NCBI RefSeq assembly: GCF_018881975.1
Contig: NZ_JACVPJ010000004.1
Span: 124,001-188,000 of the forward strand
Length of the DNA stretch: 64,000 nucleotides
Direction of reading: 5' to 3'
From: Polynucleobacter sp. JS-Safj-400b-B2
GTDB taxonomy: Bacteria; Pseudomonadota; Gammaproteobacteria; Burkholderiales; Burkholderiaceae
In this document: positions 1 through 8,662 of the stretch, piece by piece
Numbering within the stretch: the stretch's first letter is position 1
Layout of the letters: every line of letters starts with the position of its first letter
Made by a program: the position numbers and the translations under genes
Notes under the pieces: generated by a model
Seen by the model: only the letters and a program-made list of their open reading frames with translations
Databases searched by the model: none
Told to the model about the DNA's origin: nothing

Positions 1-552
1 TCAAGGCCTGAAATCAGCGAGCATTTTGCCTCTTTGTATGAATTGCTAAGTCGGTCGCAAGGTGTTAATTATGAGCTAGCGTTAGGTTTTGTAGCTCAGG
101 GGCAAGCAGCTTTTCAGGGCGATGGGGCTAGCGAAGACGGTCCTACACAGGGAAATGCAAATGTGCTCCCCAAATCTTCGATTGTTGTTGAGTACTGGGA
201 TTCCAAGCGCTACAACAGGCATAGTGAAGAATCGTCGGCGCAGTTCGAGATGGATGTGATTGATAATCGAGTTACAGGTCAATTAGACGTTGGAATTGCC
301 CCTTTGGGTGGTAATGTTGATGATAATTTCACGATATTTCTTGAAATTAATCGTCTGCCAGGGTCTGATGACGATTTACCATGCGCCCACATCTCAATTG
401 GGGACAATGTTTGGCTAAATCTCTATCAACGCAATCAAGAGCTAGTTTTGCAGTTGGGCGATGATTCGTTGCGGCTTGAAAATGCCTCCATTCCAAGGGG
501 CTATGAAACCAATGGTGTACCACAGTACGAACAAGTAATTGTAATCAAGTAA
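1..552 (+). CDS. hypothetical protein, 5' end outside window
   Basis: The reading frame is open from the first base of the window, so the gene probably begins upstream; the only internal start seen near the edge is a TTG at 34. I do not recognise the family. The visible part is soluble and acidic (PGSDDD, VDDNF) with alternating hydrophobic strands that suggest a beta-rich fold, and has no membrane segment. It is followed at once by a good terminator. Function unknown. Confidence 0.6.
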   Translation, partial: SRPEISEHFASLYELLSRSQGVNYELALGFVAQGQAAFQGDGASEDGPTQGNANVLPKSSIVVEYWDSKRYNRHSEESSAQFEMDVIDNRVTGQLDVGIAPLGGNVDDNFTIFLEINRLPGSDDDLPCAHISIGDNVWLNLYQRNQELVLQLGDDSLRLENASIPRGYETNGVPQYEQVIVIK

Positions 553-560
553 ATAACTAT

Positions 561-592
561 CCCGCGGCCCTTATGGGTTTGCGGGATTTTTT
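561..592 (+). terminator. intrinsic terminator
   Basis: The arms CCCGC and GCGGG (with an inner CCC/GGG) are followed by a run of T. It lies 9 bases after the stop of the gene that enters from the left edge. Confidence 0.75.
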
Positions 593-706
593 ATTAGAAA
601 AAATATTTTGTAGTATTTGAAATTGAGCGCCTCAAAAAGATTGGTTCAATGGATGCGTGAATCTGCAATTTTTAAAAATCCAAAAACTTCTATAAGGAAC
701 CATCCC

Positions 707-1015
707 TTGAAACTTACACCCATCAAACTTTCTCGTCAAAATTTGTCGCTCTTGCTGTCCGTGGCCTTGGCTGGCGGTTTGGCAATTGCCTACAATTCAG
801 AGCTTTCGACAAATAAAGAGCTCAGCACTCGGGTGACTGCTGCTGAGGCGCTAAGCGCTGCTAGTGCGGCAAAAATTGCCACATTAACCACGGAGAATGC
901 TGAATTTACTGAAAAGTTTAAGGCTGCAGAAGGCGTATTTGCCGAGAAAGAGCAAGAGCTTTCTGATGCAAAAGCTGCGCTGCAAAATTGCGGCGGCAAA
1001 AAGCACGTCAAGTAA
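707..1015 (+). CDS. small membrane-anchored coiled-coil protein
   Basis: The frame is open from a TTG at 617, but AGGAA at 692-696 lies a suitable distance before the TTG at 707, which I prefer. From there the protein has a short basic N-terminus, one hydrophobic helix (LSLLLSVALAGGLAIAY) and an alanine/glutamate-rich heptad region (about residues 35-95) that should form a coiled coil, ending in a Lys/Cys-rich tail (NCGGKKHVK). This is the layout of a small inner-membrane protein with a periplasmic coiled coil, like phage Rz-type spanins or pilus accessory proteins, but I see nothing that decides its function. Confidence 0.6.
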   Translation: MKLTPIKLSRQNLSLLLSVALAGGLAIAYNSELSTNKELSTRVTAAEALSAASAAKIATLTTENAEFTEKFKAAEGVFAEKEQELSDAKAALQNCGGKKHVK

Positions 1016-1030
1016 AACGCGCCGCTCAAA

Positions 1031-1066
1031 AATAAAGCCCTTAGGTGAGAATCTAAGGGCTTTATT
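1031..1066. terminator. bidirectional terminator
   Basis: A 14-bp perfect stem (AATAAAGCCCTTAG / CTAAGGGCTTTATT) with an 8-base loop lies between two convergent genes and can serve both strands. Confidence 0.85.
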
Positions 1067-1083
1067 AATAATTGGCGGCGGGC

Positions 1084-1320
1084 CTATGTTCGACTGCGCC
1101 ATGCCTGGTTGTTTTGGTAGCCTTTGACTCCACCCGCAAGCATTGCCTTAAGCAAAGGGGTTACAAGCAATACCATGGGTAACGCCAAAATAATCAAGGC
1201 CCCCATAGCAAAGTCATGAATTGATTGTTTAAGCGGCAAGTATTGCCCAGCAAAAGCAATAAAAAGCAGGATCGCATAAACCCATAGCGCTTTAGATGAC
1301 TGCAAAATTTTTGTAAACAT
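1084..1320 (-). CDS. small two-helix membrane protein
   Basis: The ATG at 1320 follows an AGGGGGG ribosome-binding site; an upstream in-frame ATG at 1341 would overlap the preceding gene and has no such site. The product has two hydrophobic segments (about residues 12-30 and 40-60) separated by a short charged loop, and a basic C-terminus. It probably sits in the inner membrane. It is the second gene of a pair with the 245-aa gene just upstream on the same strand. Function unknown. Confidence 0.6.
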   Translation of the reverse strand: MFTKILQSSKALWVYAILLFIAFAGQYLPLKQSIHDFAMGALIILALPMVLLVTPLLKAMLAGGVKGYQNNQAWRSRT

Positions 1321-1330
1321 AAGTACCCCC

Positions 1331-2068
1331 CTATAAATCATAATTTGTAATGAACTTCATCAGCTTATCCTTCATTTCACGCTTGTCAACGTGGCGCTCT
1401 CGGCAGCTTAATGTAGAGGCTAGTGCCCTGACGTGCGGCAGTTGAAACTCAAGCGCATCCAAAATATCGTCACCTCGACCAAAGCGAACCTCTCTAGCCA
1501 TAAAGACGAGAGCTGCATTTACCAGATTTGTCTTGGAAACTGAAAAATGATCCGAGAGGATGTCGGCTAAAAAATTCGCGTTTGGATTCAGTTTAGTGCT
1601 GGCAGATTTTTTGTAGGTTGCCTTTTCGATCACTTTTGGAAATTTATCTTCCCCCGTGTACTGCTTGTCATTGCGATGCGTTCTGGTGCCACCACGGATA
1701 ATAATGTTCCATCGATCACTTAATTCCTGGGCTTGAGAGCGGTTCACATAAAACCCCGCATCTGCCGCCAATTTACAAAAGGTGTGCGCATATGTTGTAA
1801 AGCGCCTACTGTTTGATGGTACGGATGCATAGATCTTTTCACGATCTGCATCAGACAGCGCCATCAATGAAGTATCACTTACAAATACAGCATGCATTTT
1901 TTTTGTTTCCAGCAGGGTGGGCTTGATTTTGGACTGTGAAAATAATGCGTTTATCCCACGGGTTGATCTGACCTTGCTGCCAAACTCTCTCCTGCAGGCA
2001 ATCAAAAATTGCATAAGACGTTCGTCTACTTCAATTTTCTGTTCAAAGAGATTTTTTTGAATTGCCAT
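1331..2068 (-). CDS. hypothetical protein, basic, soluble
   Basis: The 245-aa product has no signal peptide or membrane segment and is rich in Lys/Arg, with mostly helical character. The last 90 residues (FLADILSDHFSVSKTNLVNAA onward) look like a small helical domain with a helix-turn-helix flavour (HFSVSKTNLVNAAL), so nucleic-acid binding is possible, but I recognise no family. Upstream is the 100-bp bipartite palindromic repeat at 2107-2206. Confidence 0.6.
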   Translation of the reverse strand: MAIQKNLFEQKIEVDERLMQFLIACRREFGSKVRSTRGINALFSQSKIKPTLLETKKMHAVFVSDTSLMALSDADREKIYASVPSNSRRFTTYAHTFCKLAADAGFYVNRSQAQELSDRWNIIIRGGTRTHRNDKQYTGEDKFPKVIEKATYKKSASTKLNPNANFLADILSDHFSVSKTNLVNAALVFMAREVRFGRGDDILDALEFQLPHVRALASTLSCRERHVDKREMKDKLMKFITNYDL

Positions 2069-2106
2069 TATCTCAATTTAATAGCAGATTGTTGAAATGC
2101 AAGTCC

Positions 2107-2206
2107 AATTTATCCTCAACCATGTAATCACTAGTGGTCACTGATCGCCTCCATAAGTGATTGATTAAAAAGAAATCATGATTTTAAAAAGTTAACCCTC
2201 GAGGGT
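2107..2206 (+). repeat. bipartite palindromic element, copy 1
   Basis: First of three intergenic copies (others at 15127-15227 and, inverted, 60204-60303). The left box reads AATTTATCCTCAACCATGTA followed by the palindrome CACTAGTG; the right box contains the palindrome ACCCTCGAGGGT. The boxes are held 60 bases apart while the sequence between them is not conserved. The copy lies upstream of the minus-strand 245-aa gene. Confidence 0.8.
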
Positions 2207-2255
2207 AAAATTCTGAGAAAGTTGCAAGGTTAGATAGGTTGTAATTTAAGCTTAC

Positions 2256-2287
2256 GCTTTTAGTTTTTATTGTAAAAAACTAAAAGC
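2256..2287. terminator. probable terminator hairpin
   Basis: The inverted repeat GCTTTTAGTTTTT / AAAAACTAAAAGC has a short loop. It lies about 100 bases past the stop of the minus-strand RecG-like gene. Another AT-rich hairpin (AAATCTT / AAAGATTT) at about 2322-2341 lies between them. Confidence 0.45.
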
Positions 2288-2384
2288 ACCCCCTGGAATG
2301 GGACCAGTTTAATTTTGAATGAAATCTTATAAAAGATTTTTCTGAAAAGTCGCTATTTGATGGGCTCTTTAAGTTTTTGTCAGA

Positions 2385-4259
2385 TTAGTCAAAAAAGTCT
2401 GATGGCGCTAACTTAGCTAGCTTGAATAATGTTTGCGCACTTCCAGATTGCATTTCACCTGCAACCTCCCCAAAACCACGTTGCATCAAATCCTTCTCGG
2501 CCAACTCAAAGCCATCTTTAATATCGCGCACGGACTCAAGGCGATTAAGGGTATCAATACCCAGATCCTTGTCTGTGTACATTACAAAGTACCCGTGACC
2601 GCCGTTACGCACCAGGCGCCCGCGCAATTGGTGAAGTTGGGCCACACCAAATCTATCTGGATCATTTACCACCATAACGGCCACATCCGGCACATCGATG
2701 CCAACCTCAATCACTGTTGATGCCACTAAAATTGGTGTAATACCATCGGCAAATCGCTGAATTGATGCCGCCATTTCGCCTGGTCCCATTTGCCCATGCG
2801 CTAGTGACACTTGTCCTGGAAACTTCTCTGAAAGCCTTTTAAAAGCTTCGTTAGCTGAATTGCTTTTCTCGTTTACAGCAGCATAAAGGTAAACAATCTT
2901 CTTTTTTGCGGACAGGCACCCTTCATGCAGCTTATTGATAAATTTCCGGTCATTTCCGCCAAGAAGATAGCTTTTAATCTCTTTTTTGATGGTTGGGCCG
3001 GTTAGATTGGCAATCGTGCAGCCATCAAAAAAAGCTACTGCCAGGGATCTTGGAATCGGCGTTGCCGACGCCTCAATTAGGTGGGTCTTGGGCGATACTA
3101 GGCGCATGCGCTGTTCAATTGAAAAGCGGTGCTGCTCATCTACGATGACGAGATCAAATTCAACCTTCTGTTTTTTGGCGGGAGAAAATAGAGCTGTCGT
3201 TCCAATCCAAACTTGAAAATCTGAGGTGGGTGACTTTGGGCCGCAAAAGAGGCCGACACTTAAATCTGGGAAGCGGGTGGTTGCTTGGCGATGCAGTTGT
3301 CTGGCCAATAGTTCCGTTGGGGCCAGAATGGCTATACGTCCGTCAAATTGCGCTACAGCTGCGGCTGTTAATAGAAATACAAGTGTTTTACCGCTGCCAA
3401 CGTCGCCATTCAACAGTATGCGCGCCGAACTTTCTCCGGAAAGAGCATTACAAATTGTAGCGATGCTACCGGACTGCCCATCGCTTAATGTTTCTATCTG
3501 AGTGGTCTTTAGGGTGTCGATAGCCTGAAGGAGCCCGTTAACATGGAATCCACTTCGACCGGCTTGATGATGGATTCGTGCACGCAACCTAATTTCACTT
3601 GCGCTAAGTCTTTTTGCTAGTCGAATAGCGTCATTACCGGCCGAAATTGTTTTGGGCGTGTGTAGATCTACGAACAATTGACGGCACCGGGCTAGGTCCA
3701 TTTTGAATTGCTCGCACAACTTCTGATGACCGGTGTGCAGGCTTGTTGCCGCAAGGTCGTAAGCGCTCTTATTCTTAAGGGCCTCATGTACCTGCGCACT
3801 TACCGTTCCCCCCGATAGCTTTCCTGGGATGCCTTTGTATTCGGCCCTAGGCAATTTTTGTATATGGGTTATTTCCGGCCCGACAAGCGTAATTGACCCA
3901 CGCCAACAATTTACGGTAACGAGCGCTGAGATTGTTTGTCCAATAAAACAATCCTTCCACTCAAAGGTGCCCCCAAAAATGGTGCATGCAATTCTTGTTT
4001 TTCCATCGGAAAGATCGAGCACTAATTTTGCTGGTGCTATTGCATTGGTTGGCAATTTACTTCGATCAAAGCCTTGTTTGCCAACAATCTCAGCCTGAAT
4101 AAATATTCGGGACTCGTGGTGAATCGGCAGAATTGTGCTTAAATCTGCGATGGGGGAGCTTAAATCACGGTGCAGGGCTGGCAAATAATAAAGATGCTGC
4201 CATGTCCCATAATCTTCGATAGCATGGTGCTGGGTTGTCTCAGAATTAGCCAATTCCAT
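2385..4259 (-). CDS. RecG-like SF2 DNA helicase
   Basis: The superfamily 2 helicase signature matches RecG: Walker A LLNGDVGSGKT (about residue 300 of the longest frame), motif II DEQHRF, an SATPIPRS motif III, and the RecG-type C-terminal motor with QLRGRLVRNGG and a final helical hairpin. RecG unwinds and reverses branched DNA at stalled forks. About 620 residues is somewhat shorter than chromosomal RecG (about 690), and the N-terminal wedge region is weak. I prefer the ATG at 4259, which overlaps the upstream helicase stop by 14 bases; a TTG at 4307 is also possible. It forms an operon with the SF1 helicase and is probably an element-borne paralogue, not the housekeeping recG. Confidence 0.85.
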   Translation of the reverse strand: MELANSETTQHHAIEDYGTWQHLYYLPALHRDLSSPIADLSTILPIHHESRIFIQAEIVGKQGFDRSKLPTNAIAPAKLVLDLSDGKTRIACTIFGGTFEWKDCFIGQTISALVTVNCWRGSITLVGPEITHIQKLPRAEYKGIPGKLSGGTVSAQVHEALKNKSAYDLAATSLHTGHQKLCEQFKMDLARCRQLFVDLHTPKTISAGNDAIRLAKRLSASEIRLRARIHHQAGRSGFHVNGLLQAIDTLKTTQIETLSDGQSGSIATICNALSGESSARILLNGDVGSGKTLVFLLTAAAVAQFDGRIAILAPTELLARQLHRQATTRFPDLSVGLFCGPKSPTSDFQVWIGTTALFSPAKKQKVEFDLVIVDEQHRFSIEQRMRLVSPKTHLIEASATPIPRSLAVAFFDGCTIANLTGPTIKKEIKSYLLGGNDRKFINKLHEGCLSAKKKIVYLYAAVNEKSNSANEAFKRLSEKFPGQVSLAHGQMGPGEMAASIQRFADGITPILVASTVIEVGIDVPDVAVMVVNDPDRFGVAQLHQLRGRLVRNGGHGYFVMYTDKDLGIDTLNRLESVRDIKDGFELAEKDLMQRGFGEVAGEMQSGSAQTLFKLAKLAPSDFFD

Positions 4260-5685
4260 GAAACCGCAAAAAGGTGGTGAGATCGGAATTAAGTTGCAAT
4301 CGCTCAACCGCTCGAGTTACAGCAACATAAGTGAGGTTAATTTCCTCGTAAACACGGTCGGCATGAGGTATTGGGCCTTCGGCGTTCATCGTGCTCCAAA
4401 AGTCTCCAGCAATTTCCACTCTTGGTAAATCTAGCCCTTTGCATTTATGTGCCGTTGATAATATCTGCTCCGCTTCAACATAATTTGGCAAGGCTTTCGA
4501 TTTGATTTCTGTAATTAAATCTGGAATTGCGTGCGAATACTGCAAAACAACCTTTCCAAGCATCTTGCACTCAAGATCACCCGCGTCTTCGGAGTATTTT
4601 AGGAATTCATCAAAATCCATAAAGCCACGGATAAAGCTATCTCGAATGGAGGACTTCTCATTGGCATATAACAGGTATGCATCATTAATCTTATCAAAAG
4701 CGTAGCTGTTTACCCCGCCAATAAATCCCATTGAGAGGTTTGAGTGCAGGCAACCCACGGCTCTTGAGAATATTTCAGAGTTGGTGCGACAAAGCACTGA
4801 TTTACGCTCGTCTAAATCGATTTTCCCAACCGTGGAATCAAACCCTTTACCAAATACTAAGTGGGATTCGTTATAAAAGGTTGTTAGTAATTGTGATGCT
4901 ATTTCAGCAATTCTTGGACCAAATCGAAAGCTATTTGTTAGATAAAACTCTTGTTTTGCCGTAATGGGCTCCATCGCGTCTTGCGCGCCCCTAAACCCAT
5001 AGATTGCTTGGTAGGGGTCTCCAACCAAAATCACGGGGCACTTTTGAGCAAAAACAATGGCAGCTGTTACTGGGTTGGTGTCCTGGGCCTCATCTAACAT
5101 GATGAAGTCATACGGAAGCAGCGGGCATGATAGCTGGTAGAGCTTTAAATACCCATCATGCGTCATTCCCACGGGAGAGAACGGGTCGCACATCATATCC
5201 CATAATTTTTTTGATTGGTATCCAATTAGTTCCATGCGATTTGCATCGCCCATAATCATTCTATCTGGTGCTATTGGGTTTTTAATGGGAAACGCGCCTA
5301 AATCTGAAGTGCAGTAGCCATTAACAGCATCAACGATGTCCTTGGCTAATGGGTAGTCGTAATCCATCCCCAAATACGAAATCACATCGTTTAGACGTAA
5401 TCCAGCACACAATTTTTTAGAATATTTTCTGCCAAATGCAGAGAAGGCAAGGGCATGTGCTGTGCTGCATTTGACGGTTGGCGGAAACTTAGATTGCGCC
5501 TCCATTTGAATTGCCTTATTAAACGCAATATAAAGCCCACGTTTATCGAGATTTGCACGGGAAAGGGCATTTAAAGTGCTCGTTTTTCCGGTGCCAGCTC
5601 TAGCAATAACTTTCGTGATCCCCGAGAGAGGGGAGCCAACGATAGCTTCTTGCTCTTGTGTGAGGTGTATTTTAACAATAGACAT
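4246..5685 (-). CDS. UvrD/Rep-family SF1 helicase
   Basis: All main SF1A motifs are visible: Walker A ARAGTGKTST (about residues 28-37), motif II DEAQD, motif III GDPYQAIYGFRG, an NSFRFGP arginine motif, TAHKCKGLDLPRV (motif V) and TYVAVTRAVERL (motif VI). At about 479 residues it is much shorter than UvrD (720), so the 1B/2B inserts are reduced; it resembles compact plasmid and phage UvrD-like helicases. The ATG at 5685 is preferred over a TTG three codons earlier. The stop overlaps the start of the RecG-like gene, so the two are translationally coupled and probably work together on fork or recombination intermediates. Confidence 0.85.
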   Translation of the reverse strand: MSIVKIHLTQEQEAIVGSPLSGITKVIARAGTGKTSTLNALSRANLDKRGLYIAFNKAIQMEAQSKFPPTVKCSTAHALAFSAFGRKYSKKLCAGLRLNDVISYLGMDYDYPLAKDIVDAVNGYCTSDLGAFPIKNPIAPDRMIMGDANRMELIGYQSKKLWDMMCDPFSPVGMTHDGYLKLYQLSCPLLPYDFIMLDEAQDTNPVTAAIVFAQKCPVILVGDPYQAIYGFRGAQDAMEPITAKQEFYLTNSFRFGPRIAEIASQLLTTFYNESHLVFGKGFDSTVGKIDLDERKSVLCRTNSEIFSRAVGCLHSNLSMGFIGGVNSYAFDKINDAYLLYANEKSSIRDSFIRGFMDFDEFLKYSEDAGDLECKMLGKVVLQYSHAIPDLITEIKSKALPNYVEAEQILSTAHKCKGLDLPRVEIAGDFWSTMNAEGPIPHADRVYEEINLTYVAVTRAVERLQLNSDLTTFLRFHGIG

Positions 5686-5821
5686 ACCAACCAAAATAAC
5701 TCATCAAAACTGTAATGCAAGTCCATATTATTTAAAAATTACTAAGTATTTGAAATATTTCAAAATTTCATTATCAGTAAAGTAAATGGAGTGAAATAGC
5801 AATTAGACCGATTTCTAATAA

Positions 5822-5849
5822 GCCATCTTTTTGGCATGAAAGGTCGAAT
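5822..5849 (+). promoter_or_regulatory. GCC..GGC hairpin before ribosome-binding site
   Basis: A short hairpin (GCC / GGC around a T-rich loop) is followed by ATGAAAGG and the start codon. This matches the third hairpin of the leader family seen before many genes in this window; the two upstream hairpins are not obvious here. Confidence 0.4.
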
Positions 5850-6320
5850 ATGCAAATTAGTTGCCCAACATTGCCCAATAAATCATTTGAAAAAAAACTT
5901 CAAACAGTTTATGTGGGAGAGGAAGTGATCTCTCCATGCGAGATCATGAAGGTGATTCCGGCTTTTAATCAAACCGTCGATTCAAATGGATTTAAGCTTA
6001 AGCACGCGCCAGGAACATTGCAGAAAAAAGCTATTCATGAGGCGCTTTTGCACTTCAAGTACAAAAATTTTCTCATTCGTAATATCTATGCAAATCCAGC
6101 ATTTATGGATTCGGAGGCACGAATTTATCAATTCCAGAATCCTGAGGGCTTCATTCCATTTGTTTATGGGATGTTTGTTACGGATGGCAATGGCAATTTG
6201 ATTGATTATTGCTGCGAATCTTCAAAGCTAAAAATTCGTAAACAAGTATTGGTCTCGCTCATTACAGCAATCTGCACTAAAGAGTCGGTTGCAAGGCGCG
6301 TTCATCACTATCAACATTAA
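5850..6320 (+). CDS. hypothetical protein
   Basis: The 156-aa soluble protein has no recognised domain. It starts 6 bases after AAAGG and is followed by a second small gene with an 11-base gap. A segment of beta strands (ARIYQFQNPEGFIPFVYGMF) and three cysteines near the C-terminal half are the only notable features. It opens a run of small unknown genes that end at the DUF932 gene. Confidence 0.65.
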   Translation: MQISCPTLPNKSFEKKLQTVYVGEEVISPCEIMKVIPAFNQTVDSNGFKLKHAPGTLQKKAIHEALLHFKYKNFLIRNIYANPAFMDSEARIYQFQNPEGFIPFVYGMFVTDGNGNLIDYCCESSKLKIRKQVLVSLITAICTKESVARRVHHYQH

Positions 6321-6331
6321 AAGGAAGTATC

Positions 6332-6613
6332 GTGAAAGAATTACAACAAAAATTCCCCAAGGGCAGCAATGTGTATGTCTCGATTGCCGAGAAAGCAACC
6401 GGTGCCGGCGGGAATATCTATGCGGTTTATCGAGTTGCCGATGGATCTCTGGTTGACTCCACCATGGATGTCGCCAGCACCTTACGCCGCATGACATATC
6501 GAGGCAAAATATTTGCGTTGACGCAAACACTTGAGAGCATTGAAAAAACCATTAAAGATTTCAGCAAGCAGATTCATGGGGACGAAGAGTCCTTATTGCT
6601 TGCAGTAATTTAA
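6332..6613 (+). CDS. hypothetical protein, GTG start
   Basis: This 93-aa protein starts with GTG at 6332 behind AAGGAAG (6321-6327). It has a beta-rich N-terminal half and a helical C-terminal half (LESIEKTIKDFSKQI). No family is recognised. It is co-transcribed with the gene before it and ends at the first full copy of the structured leader family. Confidence 0.6.
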   Translation: MKELQQKFPKGSNVYVSIAEKATGAGGNIYAVYRVADGSLVDSTMDVASTLRRMTYRGKIFALTQTLESIEKTIKDFSKQIHGDEESLLLAVI

Positions 6614-6711
6614 TGTAGAAGGCCCGTTTTGGGCTTTCTTATGGGTTTGTTGAGTCCATAAGAAAGTTCAAACCCCTTTAAAACATTCGCTTAAGGCGGA
6701 AGAAAAGGAAA
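6614..6711 (+). promoter_or_regulatory. three-hairpin leader
   Basis: Hairpin 1 pairs GAAGGCCC (6618-6625) with GGGCTTTC (6631-6638). Hairpin 2 pairs CTTTCTTATGG (6634-6644) with CCATAAGAAAG (6656-6666), an 11-bp perfect stem that shares its left arm with hairpin 1. Hairpin 3 is CGC/GCG near 6688-6697, directly before AAAAGGA. Hairpins 1 and 2 cannot coexist, as in an attenuator. Confidence 0.65.
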
Positions 6712-7233
6712 ATGATGAATATTTCAGGAAATACAACGATCAAGCAATTGCTAGCTATGGTTAAAAAGTGCAAAACCGATGATGATGCAGATACCTTTCG
6801 TTTTGAATTTCGGGACATATTAATGGGTATGACTGGCAATGCTTTGGATGTTTTTAACGAAGCATCATATATTGAAAAATATACAAAAAAAGGTGCGCCG
6901 TATATTTCATTTGAATTGGTGAGAGTATTTTCAGATGCCTATGTATATGCGATCACGCCAACTATTCAAGATGGCGAACTAACGATAATTTGTAGGTTAG
7001 ATCACATGAAGGATGGCTTGGGCATCTACAGTAAAGATTATGAACCTGTTGAGGGCTGGGACGATGAAGTGCCGTATTACCCAGACAACAAGCTCAAAAC
7101 TGTAATAGCACGAGCCGTCAACATAATGCTAGCTGCGCATACAAAGCTAATTGAAGATGTTGGGGTTCCAACCCAGATAGCTAGAAAAACGGCTGAAGAT
7201 TCTTGGGGCGGACCTATATACGCAGAACAATAA
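6712..7233 (+). CDS. hypothetical protein
   Basis: The 173-aa acidic soluble protein starts after AAAAGGAAA. There are no recognised motifs; the middle (YISFELVRVFSDAYVYAITP) is beta-rich and the C-terminus helical. It is bounded on both sides by three-hairpin leaders, so it is probably expressed as its own unit. Confidence 0.65.
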   Translation: MMNISGNTTIKQLLAMVKKCKTDDDADTFRFEFRDILMGMTGNALDVFNEASYIEKYTKKGAPYISFELVRVFSDAYVYAITPTIQDGELTIICRLDHMKDGLGIYSKDYEPVEGWDDEVPYYPDNKLKTVIARAVNIMLAAHTKLIEDVGVPTQIARKTAEDSWGGPIYAEQ

Positions 7234-7351
7234 AAAAGTAATAAATACTTTTTGGGCTCCTTAGGGGGCTTTTTGATGTGCTTATGCAAGCCTATCAATA
7301 AGCTTCTTCTCTTATTAACCGCCGGTTATCCGGTAGAAAGAGAGTCAATAA
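7234..7351 (+). promoter_or_regulatory. three-hairpin leader
   Basis: Hairpin 1 is GGGCTCC with GGGGGCTTTTT. Hairpin 2 pairs 7269-7283 with 7288-7302 (13 of 15 positions, starting CTTTTTGAT / ATCAATAAG). Hairpin 3 is CCGG-TTAT-CCGG after TTATTAA, followed by AGAAAGAGAG and the start codon. Confidence 0.55.
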
Positions 7352-8119
7352 ATGAAATCAAAGAAAATTGAAGTATTGTTTTCCTATACGGAAAATATTA
7401 TTCCAAAGCGTTGCAGGCATGCGCGCCCCGTTCGATTTGAAGACGGCAGAGCGACGGTAAGCATTCCAATTGTGTCTAAAAAAGATGCCCCGGTGGCTAT
7501 CATTAAAAATCGTTGCTGGGATCAAGCAAAGCCAATTTCGTATCGCTGGTGGGGCGGAAAACTATGGACCAAGAGTAGTTATGAAAATCTGCCGGAGCAA
7601 TTTGACCTAAACGACAATCATGCGTCGGCAATAAATCAATCTTTTGGCTACTATGGATCATACAATTGCAGCGAATCCAAAAAGGAGCGCATTAAAGGCA
7701 TCAGAGCCGCAGCAGCGAAGCATCTTATTATTGATGGGGTTTACTACGAGCGGGCTGGCGAACCCCGTTATTATGTTATTACGTTTGGGATGGGCCGCAA
7801 TCACGGAGGCACATCGTTGAGTTGCAGCCATCATTACAATCCCAACATAGGAAAGTCTCAATACTTCAGTTTGCTTCAGCTTGACCAGGCTATCGCTCTG
7901 GCATCAAAAACGGCAAACGCGAGGGGCGATGACAAGTCGCTTCCAATTGCGTATGAGACGTTTCAAGTCTTAATTCCAGAAGCAATCAAAGTAAATCCAA
8001 GAAAACAACATGGCAGCGGTTGTGCATTTATTAATAGTTTGAATGCTCTATCTGAGGCTGTTGGAGGCAACAATGCAATAGTTGGTGCCGCGGTAATTGG
8101 CTTGGCTTTATCAGCATAA
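7352..8119 (+). CDS. hypothetical protein
   Basis: The 255-aa soluble protein is not recognised. Notable parts are a Trp/Tyr-rich segment (SYRWWGGKLW), a His/Cys cluster (TSLSCSHHYNP) that could bind a metal, and a glycine-rich hydrophobic tail (NNAIVGAAVIGLALSA). It stands alone between two structured leaders. Confidence 0.65.
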   Translation: MKSKKIEVLFSYTENIIPKRCRHARPVRFEDGRATVSIPIVSKKDAPVAIIKNRCWDQAKPISYRWWGGKLWTKSSYENLPEQFDLNDNHASAINQSFGYYGSYNCSESKKERIKGIRAAAAKHLIIDGVYYERAGEPRYYVITFGMGRNHGGTSLSCSHHYNPNIGKSQYFSLLQLDQAIALASKTANARGDDKSLPIAYETFQVLIPEAIKVNPRKQHGSGCAFINSLNALSEAVGGNNAIVGAAVIGLALSA

Positions 8120-8238
8120 AAAGTTCACAACTTTTAACCCTCTCGGGGGTTTTTTAATAGGGTGGGTTCACTTTATTAAAAAACATCTTAGAAGCCCTTT
8201 CTAACAGCCATTAATTTGGCAATTAAAAGGAGTTTTGT
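8120..8238 (+). promoter_or_regulatory. three-hairpin leader
   Basis: Hairpin 1 is CCC-TCTC-GGGGGTTTTTT, preceded by AAAAGTT/AACTTTT. Hairpin 2 pairs GTTTTTTAATA (8149-8159) with TATTAAAAAAC (8174-8184), 11 bp perfect. Hairpin 3 is GCCA/TGGC, followed by AAAAGGAG. Confidence 0.6.
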
Positions 8239-8490
8239 ATGGGACAGAAAATGATGGGCAAGCCATTGCGCCGCCTAAATTCATTTCTTGAGGATGCGCG
8301 GAAAAGTGAACTTGAAGTTTATGGAACAACATCAAAAATAGTAAAGACAATTAATGTTGGGAGCGGAGAATTCTTCGAGGTCCATTATTTTGAAGATGGC
8401 GAAGAAATTTCGAATGCGTATTTTTATTCTCATGGGGATAAGTTGGTTTTATCTGATGCTGAAATAAAAACGCTATCGAGCGCAATTTAA
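8239..8490 (+). CDS. small hypothetical protein
   Basis: This 83-aa soluble acidic protein starts 8 bases after AAAAGGAG. Its C-terminal half alternates strands (FFEVHYFEDGEEISNAYFY). No family is recognised. Structured leaders flank it on both sides. Confidence 0.6.
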   Translation: MGQKMMGKPLRRLNSFLEDARKSELEVYGTTSKIVKTINVGSGEFFEVHYFEDGEEISNAYFYSHGDKLVLSDAEIKTLSSAI

Positions 8491-8662
8491 TTGTATTTGA
8501 ATTGAAAGTGGTTAAAAAAGGCCCGCCCGGATTGTTTTAATAATCGTATAAGTATAGAAAGCCCCTCGGGGGCTTTCTAATGAGCCTCATTATGGCTTAT
8601 TAGAAAGCTTCTAGCTTGCTCCTTTTTAATCGCCTCAATTGAGGTATGAACAGGAGATGTAA
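8491..8662 (+). promoter_or_regulatory. three-hairpin leader
   Basis: Hairpin 1 is GAAAGCCC (8557-8564) with GGGCTTTC (8570-8577). Hairpin 2 is 8573-8586 with 8594-8607: 14 bp with one G-U, beginning CTTTCTAATG and ending TTAGAAAG. Hairpin 3 is GCCTC/GAGGT after CCTTTTTAATC, then CAGGAG. This is one of the clearest copies. Confidence 0.7.
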